DNA of 13,794 bases, from the NCBI RefSeq assembly GCF_934617235.1, contig NZ_CAKTTZ010000056.1, positions 1-13,794 of the forward strand. The letters run 5' to 3'. Shown here in pieces: positions 1 through 5,698 of the stretch. The stretch comes from an uncultured Ellagibacter sp. Its GTDB lineage: Bacteria; Actinomycetota; Coriobacteriia; Coriobacteriales; Eggerthellaceae. The position numbers and the translations under genes are program-made. The notes under the pieces were generated by a model. It had not been told where the DNA came from and ran no database searches. It saw only the letters and a program-made list of their open reading frames with translations. Position 1 is the stretch's first letter. Each line of letters begins with the position of its first letter.

Positions 1-14
1 CCCCATGATAGGGG

Positions 15-91
15 GAGCCTGCTTTTCGGGAGGGCCGCCGATGGGACACCCATGTCAACGGTGGTTTAACATAGAGGCCCAGTGGAGGCTC
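15..91. other. Nested inverted repeats at left edge, possible structured RNA
   Basis: No credible protein gene lies here. Several stems nest: GAGCCT (15-20) with AGGCTC (86-91), GGG (32-34) with CCC (78-80), CCGCCG (35-40) with CGGTGG (59-64, one G-U pair as + RNA), and ATGGG (41-45) with CCCAT (49-53) around an ACA triloop. A separate CCCC/GGGG hairpin sits at 1-14. I could not match it to RNase P, tmRNA, SRP RNA, 6S or a riboswitch by motif. It may be a terminator complex for a gene left of the window, or an unassigned RNA. The strand is unknown. Confidence 0.25.
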
Positions 92-192
92 GATAGACGA
101 AACCACGCAGCGAACAACCGGAGGGAAGCACGAGAGGGCGCATCTTTGCAGCAAGCACGGTGGACCAGCGAGCAATCGGGCAGACAGGCCGC

Positions 193-229
193 GGCGGAAG
201 AGCGGGGGCGTGGGCGGAAGAGCGGGGGC
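193..229. repeat. 17-bp direct repeat, period 20
   Basis: The 17-mer GGCGGAAGAGCGGGGGC occurs perfectly at 193-209 and 213-229, separated by GTG. The 20-bp period is not a multiple of three, so a coding repeat is unlikely. It lies in a 324-bp stretch where I see no gene. Confidence 0.8.
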
Positions 230-245
230 ACGCCAACGGGAGCGC

Positions 246-307
246 GTGGGCGGGCAAGCCCACAGAGCCGCGCGAGAGGGCGGTGGGCAACTTCCACCCG
301 CCGCCCC
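246..307 (-). terminator. Two GC-rich hairpins after the methyltransferase gene
   Basis: Just past the methyltransferase stop codon, read on the minus strand, there are two inverted repeats. One at 279-305 pairs GGTGG with CCACC, extended by GGC/GCC with a one-base bulge. The other, GTGGGC-GGGCAA-GCCCAC, is at 246-263. Neither has a U-tract, so termination activity is a guess from position and stability. Confidence 0.3.
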
Positions 308-324
308 ACTTTCAACCGTCGAGC

Positions 325-1047
325 CTAGTCCTTCACGAGCGTGACCGCAATGGTGTTCAAGTACTCGAGTGCGCCCGCCTCGACGGCAGCACGATCACCT
401 TGAGCATACTCGTTATCGCAGGCAATCCAGTCTGCCCACGCCTCACGCGTGCACGTCATCTGGTGCATATCCTCGATAGAAACCCTGCTCGTTTGGCCAA
501 TCATATTTCGCCACCAGGCCATATCGTGCATGTATTCAAGCTGCTCGGGATCCCAAGAGGCAAGCAAACATGCCAGCAGCGCATCGTGGCAGTCGCGCAC
601 CATGCCGGGGATGGAAAGGTAAATCCTTCCGCCAGACTTCACATACGGAAGAAGCCTCTCCCCCAGGTAGCGCGAATCGCGCCCAAAATAATGATACGAG
701 TCGATACTTACCACGGCATCGAAGAAGTCCTGGTCGAAAGGCAGCCCTTCCGCGGCATTGGCCTTCACAGGATGAATGCGATCGCCCGGTACGCCCATTT
801 CTCGAAAGAACGCACAATTCTCATCGGGGTCGCTCCACAGGTCGACGGCGTAAACATCGAGCCCATATTCGCGCGCAAGCATCACGCTCGTAATGCCCGT
901 GCCGGACCCGAGGTCGCACACGCGCGACCCTTTCGCGATATTCGCGCCATGAAGAAGCTCCTCGCAGAGCTTAAGCGGATTGGGACCCATAATCTTGGAT
1001 CGAACCAGGTTGATGTCGAAGCTGTCCGCTTTTGGGAAGTTATTCAT
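325..1047 (-). CDS. Class I SAM-dependent methyltransferase
   Basis: A 240-residue soluble protein with a Rossmann-type methyltransferase core. Motif I is DLGSGTG at residues 45-51 and binds the methionine part of SAM; the acidic end of strand 2 is D69 in YAVDL. A motif resembling post-I/motif II follows in LPFDQDFFDAVVSIDSYHYFG, which also occurs in methyltransferase-11 family enzymes. The C-terminal half, rich in W, M and Y, probably makes the substrate pocket; the substrate cannot be read from sequence. I chose the ATG at 1047 because AACAGGAGTAACA provides an AGGAG ribosome site five bases upstream; a longer reading frame extends to 1107 but lacks such a site. The gene stands alone, divergent from dus, and has an unusually long structured leader (1048-1218). 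Confidence 0.88.
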   Translation of the reverse strand: MNNFPKADSFDINLVRSKIMGPNPLKLCEELLHGANIAKGSRVCDLGSGTGITSVMLAREYGLDVYAVDLWSDPDENCAFFREMGVPGDRIHPVKANAAEGLPFDQDFFDAVVSIDSYHYFGRDSRYLGERLLPYVKSGGRIYLSIPGMVRDCHDALLACLLASWDPEQLEYMHDMAWWRNMIGQTSRVSIEDMHQMTCTREAWADWIACDNEYAQGDRAAVEAGALEYLNTIAVTLVKD

Positions 1048-1087
1048 TGTTACTCCTGTTCGCTGAGTTGATGGTGAAAACAGGCGC

Positions 1088-1153
1088 GGAACGGTGCAAA
1101 AGCACACGGCCTCGATGCGGCCTTTTCAGAAGTGCTATGCGATTAACCGTTCC
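1088..1153 (-). promoter_or_regulatory. Nested-stem leader element upstream of the methyltransferase
   Basis: In the predicted 5' leader of the methyltransferase three perfect stems nest: GGAACGGT (1088-1095) with ACCGTTCC (1146-1153), AGCAC (1101-1105) with GTGCT (1132-1136), and GGCC (1108-1111) with GGCC (1119-1122). Internal loops are asymmetric, as in riboswitch or protein-binding leaders. The outer stem shares bases with a small hairpin at 1149-1162, so the two are mutually exclusive. I do not recognise a known riboswitch class; a regulatory role is inferred. Confidence 0.4.
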
Positions 1154-1191
1154 CTAAAGAACAATGACCAAAAAGACATCCCCTAAGATGT
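1149..1191. repeat. Two tandem hairpins with matching CCTAA loops
   Basis: GTTC-CCTAAA-GAAC (1149-1162) and ACATC-CCCTAA-GATGT (1176-1191) lie 13 bp apart. Stem sequences differ but the loops are nearly identical. On the minus strand the second hairpin is followed by five T residues (1170-1174), so it also resembles a short intrinsic terminator within the methyltransferase leader. Confidence 0.4.
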
Positions 1192-1224
1192 GTTTACGCG
1201 GAACACGATTGCCCCGTCGAACAG

Positions 1225-1254
1225 AGTATACAACCGAGCACAGTCGAACGACAA
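1225..1254 (-). promoter_or_regulatory. Promoter for the methyltransferase gene
   Basis: Read on the minus strand: TTGTCG (1249-1254) as -35, an 18-bp spacer, then TATACT (1225-1230) as -10. Transcription would start near 1218, giving a leader of about 170 nt before the ATG at 1047. Confidence 0.45.
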
Positions 1255-1330
1255 CTGGTCCAGGCAGATCAAGCGAACGACGGCCCAACTAGCGGACTGT
1301 CCGAACAATGATGCCGTCAGCGGGTAATCC

Positions 1331-1339
1331 TGCGATAAT
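1331..1339 (+). promoter_or_regulatory. Extended -10 element upstream of dus
   Basis: TGCGATAAT forms an extended -10 (TG, one base, GATAAT). There is no clear -35. The same CTGCGATAAT decamer precedes the EFR1 gene at 3265-3274 on the other strand. The predicted start near 1346 gives a leader of about 60 nt. Confidence 0.4.
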
Positions 1340-1404
1340 GGAATCATCAGCCCGTTCAAGAGACGCCATCACCAGAAGAATGCTCAGATGAAGAAGGAGA
1401 CGAG

Positions 1405-2358
1405 ATGCTGTTATCGCTTGCTCCTATGGAGGGAATCACCGGATATGCGTTTCGCCGCGTACACGCGGAAGTCTTCGGTGCGCTCGACCGCTACTACACA
1501 CCCTTCATCTCGCCGCTCCCTAAGGTGGGAGCGCCATTCAGCAAGCGCAACAGCCGCGAGCTCGACCCCGCGAATAACCAGGGCCTCAACGTCGTGCCCC
1601 AGCTTTTGACCAACGATGCCGACCGGTTCATCTGGGCGGCTGGGCTTCTTGCTGACATGGGATATAGGGAAGTCAACCTCAACCTCGGCTGCCCCTCGGG
1701 GACAGTGGTTGCCAAGGAGAAGGGCTCCGGCCTTTTGCGCAACCTGCCCAGGCTCGAGGCGTTTCTTGCCGACGTGTGCGGGCGCTCGCCTTTGCCGGTC
1801 TCGGTCAAGACGCGCATCGGAATCGCGAACGACGACGAGTACGACGAGCTCCTTGCGCTGTTCTGCCGCTGCGGAATCGCCGAGCTCATCGTGCATCCCC
1901 GCGTGCAGAAGGACTTCTACGACGGCGCCCCGCGCCAGGAACTGTACGGCAAGACGCTCGAGCGCGCACCGTTTCCCGTGGCCTATAACGGGGACACCTT
2001 CACGCTGGACGACTTCAATACGCTGGTCGCAGCCTACCCGCAGACGCGTCACGTCATAATCGGCCGAGGCCTCCTGGCCAACCCTGCGCTCGCGCGCGAG
2101 ATCCGTGGCGGTGGGGGTTTGACGTGCGAGGAACTCAAGCGCTTCCATGACAAGCTTTACGAGTCCTACGCCAACGATATGGGCGGCAACGCAGTGTTCC
2201 GCATGAAGGAGTGGTGGTCCTACGCCGAGCACGCATTCGCCGACCCGTCCTCGGTCCACCGCATCATGAGAAAGACCCGCCAAACCGATGAGTACGAAGC
2301 CGCCGCGCGCAAAATCTTCTCCACCGAGAAGCTCGCCGGCTCTCCGCGATTCAGCTGA
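1405..2358 (+). CDS. dus: tRNA-dihydrouridine synthase (Dus family)
   Basis: A 317-residue FMN enzyme that reduces uridine to dihydrouridine in the D-loop region of tRNA. It has the TIM-barrel start LAPMEGITGYAFRR, the signature NLNLGCPSGTVVAKEKGSGLL with the catalytic proton-donor cysteine C96, the FMN contacts KTR (K135) and HPR (H164-R166), NGD (195-197) and the phosphate-binding GRG (220-222). Length is normal for the family. The ATG at 1405 is preceded by AAGGAG (1394-1399) at five bases. It is flanked by a divergent methyltransferase and a convergent EFR1 gene, so it is probably monocistronic. The exact subfamily, and hence which tRNA position is modified, cannot be set from this sequence alone. 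Confidence 0.95.
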   Translation: MLLSLAPMEGITGYAFRRVHAEVFGALDRYYTPFISPLPKVGAPFSKRNSRELDPANNQGLNVVPQLLTNDADRFIWAAGLLADMGYREVNLNLGCPSGTVVAKEKGSGLLRNLPRLEAFLADVCGRSPLPVSVKTRIGIANDDEYDELLALFCRCGIAELIVHPRVQKDFYDGAPRQELYGKTLERAPFPVAYNGDTFTLDDFNTLVAAYPQTRHVIIGRGLLANPALAREIRGGGGLTCEELKRFHDKLYESYANDMGGNAVFRMKEWWSYAEHAFADPSSVHRIMRKTRQTDEYEAAARKIFSTEKLAGSPRFS

Positions 2359-2417
2359 CGCCAGGCGAAAAAAGTCGGCGGGCAAACAAAACGAGGCGCC
2401 CAAAACCCCATGCGCGC

Positions 2418-2447
2418 AAAACGGACGCGGGCAATCCTTCGCCCCGC
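2418..2447 (-). terminator. Possible terminator of the EFR1 gene
   Basis: GCGGG (2427-2431) pairs with CCCGC (2443-2447) around an 11-base loop. On the minus strand it is followed within six bases by TTTT (2418-2421). It lies between the convergent dus and EFR1 genes (2359-2479). The stem is short, so this is tentative. Confidence 0.35.
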
Positions 2448-2479
2448 AGACGACACGCTAACCGAAATCAGCGAGATTC

Positions 2480-3232
2480 CTAAATATTTGGGTGTACGTA
2501 CTGGCCGTGGCGCTTCGTTCGGCTTCCGTACTGGATGGAGAACTTCGGGCAATGGTGCAGGCAAGCGAGGCACATCACGCACCGTTCCTTCACCCAAACG
2601 GGCTTTTTATCGCGAATCTCTATGGCGGAGGCGGGACATTTCCTCGCGCAGAACCCGCAGCCAACGCAGGAGTCTTCAACAGTAAAATGGCTGGTCTTGC
2701 GCATAGAATCGTACTCTAACGCATAGAACAGCTTCGCCGCGAGCACAGGGACCTTGCGTCGCATGAAGTCCCCGATTGCCCGGCTTTCCACCCCCTCGAC
2801 CAAGAAGTCAATTTCCCGCTCCGCGTCCTGGTTAATGCGGTCGACTTTCTCCTTGTCGCTCAAGTCGAAAATGGGCGTCCAGGTGTCCGGCATCTTCACG
2901 CCGAAGTACGCATCGAAGACAAGACCCTTCTCCTCCATGATCTTGTTGGCGAACCTCCCAGGCTGACCTGGCGTGCTTCCATAGGTGGCGGCATACCACA
3001 GGAAGTTCGGCTTCCCGTCCAGTGACAGCTCGTTCAGAAAATCCCGCACAATACTGGGCAGCCCCCAGGCGTACGCAGGGCTGACGATGCCAACGGGGCA
3101 GCCGTCTGCGGCGAAATGAAATCGCTGCTCTTTGACACACTCGGCAATCGAAATCGCATCCTCCCCTGTCACTGCAGCAACGCGCTGTGCGACATATTTC
3201 GAATTGCCCGTAGCGGAAAAGTAGAAAATCAC
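2480..3232 (-). CDS. EFR1-type flavodoxin/ferredoxin fusion protein
   Basis: A 250-residue electron-transfer protein joining an N-terminal flavodoxin-like domain to a C-terminal bacterial ferredoxin. The FMN phosphate loop is SATGNS at residues 6-11, followed by the flavodoxin-type segments SPAYAWGLPS and ATYGSTPGQ. Two [4Fe-4S] motifs lie near the end: C189-x2-C-x2-C-x3-C-P and C218-x2-C-x2-C-x3-C-P. Members of this family are common in anaerobes and usually have no defined partner. I chose GTG at 3232 because GAGGGGAG lies four bases upstream and the protein then begins at the first flavodoxin strand; a TTG at 3265 would add 11 residues but overlaps the predicted -10. It is probably transcribed on its own. 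Confidence 0.9.
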   Translation of the reverse strand: MIFYFSATGNSKYVAQRVAAVTGEDAISIAECVKEQRFHFAADGCPVGIVSPAYAWGLPSIVRDFLNELSLDGKPNFLWYAATYGSTPGQPGRFANKIMEEKGLVFDAYFGVKMPDTWTPIFDLSDKEKVDRINQDAEREIDFLVEGVESRAIGDFMRRKVPVLAAKLFYALEYDSMRKTSHFTVEDSCVGCGFCARKCPASAIEIRDKKPVWVKERCVMCLACLHHCPKFSIQYGSRTKRHGQYVHPNI

Positions 3233-3264
3233 GGCACTCCCCTCGTTGAAGCTCTGCGACGGCA

Positions 3265-3274
3265 ATTATCGCAG
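3265..3274 (-). promoter_or_regulatory. Extended -10 element of the EFR1 gene
   Basis: On the minus strand CTGCGATAAT gives an extended -10 (GATAAT at 3265-3270), about 26 nt of leader before the GTG start. No good -35 is visible, which fits a promoter needing an activator. Confidence 0.45.
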
Positions 3275-3292
3275 CATTCTTCAAGGATTGTC

Positions 3293-3317
3293 CCGACGCG
3301 TCGGAAAAGACATGTCT
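3293..3317. promoter_or_regulatory. Two adjacent perfect palindromes, likely operator sites
   Basis: CCGACGCGTCGG (3293-3304, 12 bp) and AGACATGTCT (3308-3317, 10 bp) are perfect palindromes three bases apart. Relative to the predicted EFR1 start near 3258 their centres fall at about -41 and -55. The first is where class II activators bind. The binding protein is unknown. Confidence 0.45.
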
Positions 3318-3397
3318 ACCGAGCTTCAATTCTCGCGATATCCCATGCGCGAACCCCGGCGATTGTCTAGAAAAGACCCGCAGACAAAGGCGCTCTT

Positions 3398-3760
3398 CTA
3401 GCCTCGCGCGTGGGCGAGCTCGGCCTCTTCGGCTTCTTGCGTCCCTTTGCTGAGCAGCGCGATGCCGGCAACGACCGCTATCATGCCGATGCCAACGACG
3501 ACGGAGAAGGGGTCGTCCCAGAAGATGATGCCGATGAGCGTCGTCAAAAACGTGCCGACGCCGCCCCAGATGCCATACGCCATTCCCAGGCTTAGGTCCT
3601 TGAGCGCGAGCGTCAGCATCGCAAACGACAAGATGTAGCACACGGCAGTCACGATGCCGAACGCAGGCTGGGTGAAACCTTCCGATAGCTTCATGAACGT
3701 GGTACCAAGTACCTCGGACACAACAGCAACCGACAAAAGCAGAATCGGGTTCCTTTTCAC
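3398..3760 (-). CDS. SMR-family multidrug efflux protein, second subunit
   Basis: A 120-residue four-helix membrane protein of the small multidrug resistance family, exporting cationic drugs in exchange for protons. The substrate/proton glutamate is E16 in the helix-1 motif SEVLGTTFMKLSEGF, very close to EmrE, and YGIWGGVG matches the helix-3 motif. The C-terminal tail (EAEEAELAHARG) is hydrophilic and longer than in EmrE. It starts with GTG directly after the TAA of the upstream SMR gene (TAAGTG, no gap), with GGGGG eight bases upstream, so translation is probably coupled. Two unequal SMR proteins in tandem suggest a heterodimer such as EbrAB or YkkCD. The sequence is of the Qac/Emr type rather than the guanidinium exporter type. 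Confidence 0.92.
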   Translation of the reverse strand: MKRNPILLLSVAVVSEVLGTTFMKLSEGFTQPAFGIVTAVCYILSFAMLTLALKDLSLGMAYGIWGGVGTFLTTLIGIIFWDDPFSVVVGIGMIAVVAGIALLSKGTQEAEEAELAHARG

Positions 3761-4081
3761 TTACATCGCCCCCAAACGCAGGCACGCCACGCCGAAAATG
3801 ATGAGCGCGATGCCCGCGACCTTCTTCGCGTTGAACTTCTCTTTCCAGATGATGCGGCTCACCACGGCGGTCAGCGCCACGGCAGCGCTCGTCCAGACTG
3901 CATACGCCAAGCCCAGCGGCAAATCGGCGAAGACGTGGGAGAGCGCGTAGAACGACACGGCGTAGCCAACCACGATGCCGATAATAGGAACCTTACGTTT
4001 GAAGCCTTCGGAGAGCTTCATGCACGTATCGCCGAACACCTCGAAGAGCACCGACAGTCCCAAAAGCGCATAGGGGCTCAT
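3761..4081 (-). CDS. SMR-family multidrug efflux protein, first subunit
   Basis: A 106-residue SMR protein with four predicted helices. The essential glutamate is E14 in LFEVFGDTCMKLSEGF and the helix-3 motif is YAVWTSAA, which diverges from the canonical glycine-rich YAIWSGVG. That divergence, together with the adjacent paralogue, fits a partner subunit specialised within a heterodimer. The ATG overlaps the MarR stop codon (ATGA, 4 bp) and has a strong GGAGGAGG ribosome site, so it is cotranscribed with the regulator. Confidence 0.92.
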   Translation of the reverse strand: MSPYALLGLSVLFEVFGDTCMKLSEGFKRKVPIIGIVVGYAVSFYALSHVFADLPLGLAYAVWTSAAVALTAVVSRIIWKEKFNAKKVAGIALIIFGVACLRLGAM

Positions 4082-4512
4082 CGCTGCACCTCCTCCTGGA
4101 AAGTCTTCGCGTACTGTTCGACCACTTTGATGAAGATTCCGATCTCTTCGGCAGTGATCGATTCGGCGGCCTTCACCTCAAGTTCGCGCATTCGCTCGAC
4201 GGGCTGGCTCCACCACTCGCGACCCTCATCCGTAAGAACCATAATCCGCTCGCGCTTGTCGGTCTCGCTCGGATGCGCGGTCACGAAATCGCGGGCGCCG
4301 AGGCGTTTGCAAATGGCGCTGACCGTCTGCTTGCCCATGTCGCACCGCTCGCAAATCGTCCTTTGCGAAAGTCCCTCGTCCTCGTCCCACAAAGCGTCGA
4401 CGACGTAGAGCTCGCTCGTGTCCACGCCCATCTTCCTTGCAAGCGAACTGTAGGCGAACGAAATGTCGCGCCAGCAGTTCCACATCTCCTTCGAGAATTC
4501 CTCAGGTTGCAT
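4078..4512 (-). CDS. MarR-family transcriptional regulator
   Basis: A 144-residue winged-helix regulator, expected to be a dimer. The recognition helix region is LSQRTICERCDMGKQTVSAICKRL, followed by the wing HPSETDKRERIMVLTDEG, with helices on both ends for dimerisation. C56 and C59 in the ERCDMG segment are not a known sensor; several other cysteines are also present. It heads the operon for two SMR efflux subunits and is likely a local repressor released by an efflux substrate. The ATG at 4512 has GGAG eight bases upstream. Its own promoter carries symmetric sequence (4537-4545), consistent with autoregulation. Confidence 0.92.
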   Translation of the reverse strand: MQPEEFSKEMWNCWRDISFAYSSLARKMGVDTSELYVVDALWDEDEGLSQRTICERCDMGKQTVSAICKRLGARDFVTAHPSETDKRERIMVLTDEGREWWSQPVERMRELEVKAAESITAEEIGIFIKVVEQYAKTFQEEVQR

Positions 4513-4531
4513 TTCTCGTCTCCAATCGGAT

Positions 4532-4559
4532 TAGTCCAACTGTTGACCAGTATAGTCCA
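4532..4559. promoter_or_regulatory. Candidate MarR operator
   Basis: The 9-bp palindrome CAACTGTTG (4537-4545) sits at the predicted transcription start. A direct repeat TAGTCCA at 4532-4538 and 4553-4559 is spaced 21 bp, two helical turns, and the second copy overlaps the -10. This is the usual placement for a MarR repressor site; binding is inferred. Confidence 0.4.
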
Positions 4560-4578
4560 TCTTCGGACTTTTCTCCAA
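4549..4578 (-). promoter_or_regulatory. Promoter of the MarR-SMR operon
   Basis: On the minus strand: TTGGAG (4573-4578), 18-bp spacer, TATACT (4549-4554). Transcription would begin near 4542. Confidence 0.5.
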
Positions 4579-4613
4579 GCCTGAGCGGAAATGCGACAAA
4601 ACTTCACTCTTCT

Positions 4614-4629
4614 TTCGCCGTTATACTGT
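4614..4629 (+). promoter_or_regulatory. -10 region of the zinc-ribbon gene, shared motif
   Basis: TATACT at 4622-4627 lies 65 nt before the ATG at 4692. The 16-bp block TTCGC-CG-TTATACTGT is repeated at 9285-9300 with only two differences, also in a divergent intergenic region. No standard -35 is evident. Confidence 0.4.
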
Positions 4630-4691
4630 TTCTATCTCAACGGCAACGGCACTACCAGCATGGCCCCGTTCCCAACGAAAGGAGCCCCGTC

Positions 4692-5531
4692 ATGGCAAAA
4701 GCGGACAAGGCAGGCCCAAAAGAATTCATTTGCCCAGGTTGCGGAGCCGTCATGAAGAACACGGCCTTCAGCCCCATCACCGAAACCTGCGGAGCGAAGC
4801 TCGTGGACGGCTGGCTTTGCAAGGACTGCGCCTCCAAGCTGCGCATTAAGTATCCGGTGTATTACGAGAAGGATAAGAAGTACTTCTACGAGAAAAAGGG
4901 CGATAGCTACGTTCGCGTAAAGCCGGAAGACGGCGGGCGGCCTGTTCTCACCGCGGTCAAAAACGAGCTCTTCTACACAGATGAGTACAGCATCATCGAC
5001 AACAGCACCACCGGCTACACCGATCGCTTGAACTTCGACCCGCTCGCAAAGCTGACTTCCGGCCAGGTGCGAGCTGAGCTGGCAAGCATCGGTTCGTATC
5101 GCGAAGAAACGCGGCAGGAATTCGCCGGCGCCAAAAACGCTTTCGAGGTGCTCGAGGTCATGAACATGCCGAAGCTCAAGCCCTTACGAGTCGGCCTTCC
5201 GAACATCAAGCGCTACAAGGGCGCGATTGCGGCTGCGGGAATCGTGCGCCTGGGCGTCTTCCGCAAGGGCGACGTGGTTGAGATCCACCATGGAGACGAG
5301 ACGCTGTCGGCGACGATCCTCACCGCGAGGGAATCGCGCCTCCACCTGAGCCTTTGGCTGTATCCGGCATACGCCTCCGCCTCGGGCAAGTATCCCAAGG
5401 AAAGCAACATCGACGGCGGCGACCTCGAATCCGATAGAGCGGGAATCCTCGAAGGGATGCACGCCATAGTGATCTTAAGCCCGCAAGCCGCAGGCATCGC
5501 CCCTGGTGACGCCATCACGCTCCGCTCCTAG
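4692..5531 (+). CDS. Zinc-ribbon protein with EF-Tu domain-2-like C-terminal barrel
   Basis: A 279-residue soluble protein I cannot name. The N-terminus carries a zinc-ribbon: C14-x2-C17, a lone C33, then C43-x2-C46 in KLVDGWLCKDCASKL, resembling DUF4428-type ribbons. Residues 54-75 are rich in lysine and tyrosine. The last 100 residues look like the beta-barrel of EF-Tu domain 2: GIVRLGVFRKGDVVEI (183-198) matches the usual pattern of paired G's and GD, and GIAPGDAITL (268-277) matches the closing strand, with an insertion of about 25 residues (214-250). There is no GTPase domain. The ATG at 4692 follows an AAGGAG ribosome site. It is divergent from the MarR operon and convergent with the hydroxylase operon, so monocistronic. 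Domain calls are by eye. Confidence 0.8.
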   Translation: MAKADKAGPKEFICPGCGAVMKNTAFSPITETCGAKLVDGWLCKDCASKLRIKYPVYYEKDKKYFYEKKGDSYVRVKPEDGGRPVLTAVKNELFYTDEYSIIDNSTTGYTDRLNFDPLAKLTSGQVRAELASIGSYREETRQEFAGAKNAFEVLEVMNMPKLKPLRVGLPNIKRYKGAIAAAGIVRLGVFRKGDVVEIHHGDETLSATILTARESRLHLSLWLYPAYASASGKYPKESNIDGGDLESDRAGILEGMHAIVILSPQAAGIAPGDAITLRS

Positions 5532-5571
5532 CGCGAGCGCAAGCGAAACAGCAAGACTTTTCCTGTCAGGT

Positions 5572-5674
5572 GAGACGGGGGTCGGACGGTTCGCCTCACT
5601 GCCTAACGGGAATCAGCCGAGGGCTGGTCGGACGAGTAACGCGGAAGTGGGGCAAATCACCCGACCCCTGTCCC
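5572..5674. repeat. 103-bp imperfect inverted repeat, REP- or MITE-like
   Basis: Two 29-nt arms, 5572-5600 and 5646-5674, are inverted copies with 22 of 29 identical positions; every one of the seven differences is a transition, so 25 of 29 positions can pair (with G-U) in the + strand RNA. A second hairpin, CAGCC-GAG-GGCTG (5614-5626), lies at the apex. The octamer GTCGGACG repeats at 5581-5588 and 5627-5634. It fills the space between two convergent genes and may act as a bidirectional terminator, or be an interspersed repeat of the kind mobilised by a transposase. The rest of 5532-5698 shows nothing else. Confidence 0.6.
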
Positions 5675-5698
5675 ACTTCTGCCCCAAGCCCCGTCCCG

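Noticed and set aside
160..1071. + strand open frame of 303 codons at the left end
   Set aside because: Antisense to the methyltransferase, which has clear motifs and a good ribosome site; the upstream part covers a repeat with a non-triplet period.
1108..1126. GGCC hairpin followed by TTTT as a + strand terminator
   Set aside because: No + strand gene precedes it, and the hairpin fits better as the inner stem of the nested leader element.
1411..2403. Minus-strand open frame of 330 codons opposite dus
   Set aside because: Mirror frame of the dus gene with no recognisable motif; typical of high-GC coding DNA.
3761..4081. Guanidinium exporter (SugE/Gdx) with a guanidine riboswitch
   Set aside because: The helix-1 motif is of the EmrE/Qac type, and the leader is about 30 nt with no riboswitch motif; a MarR regulator heads the operon instead.
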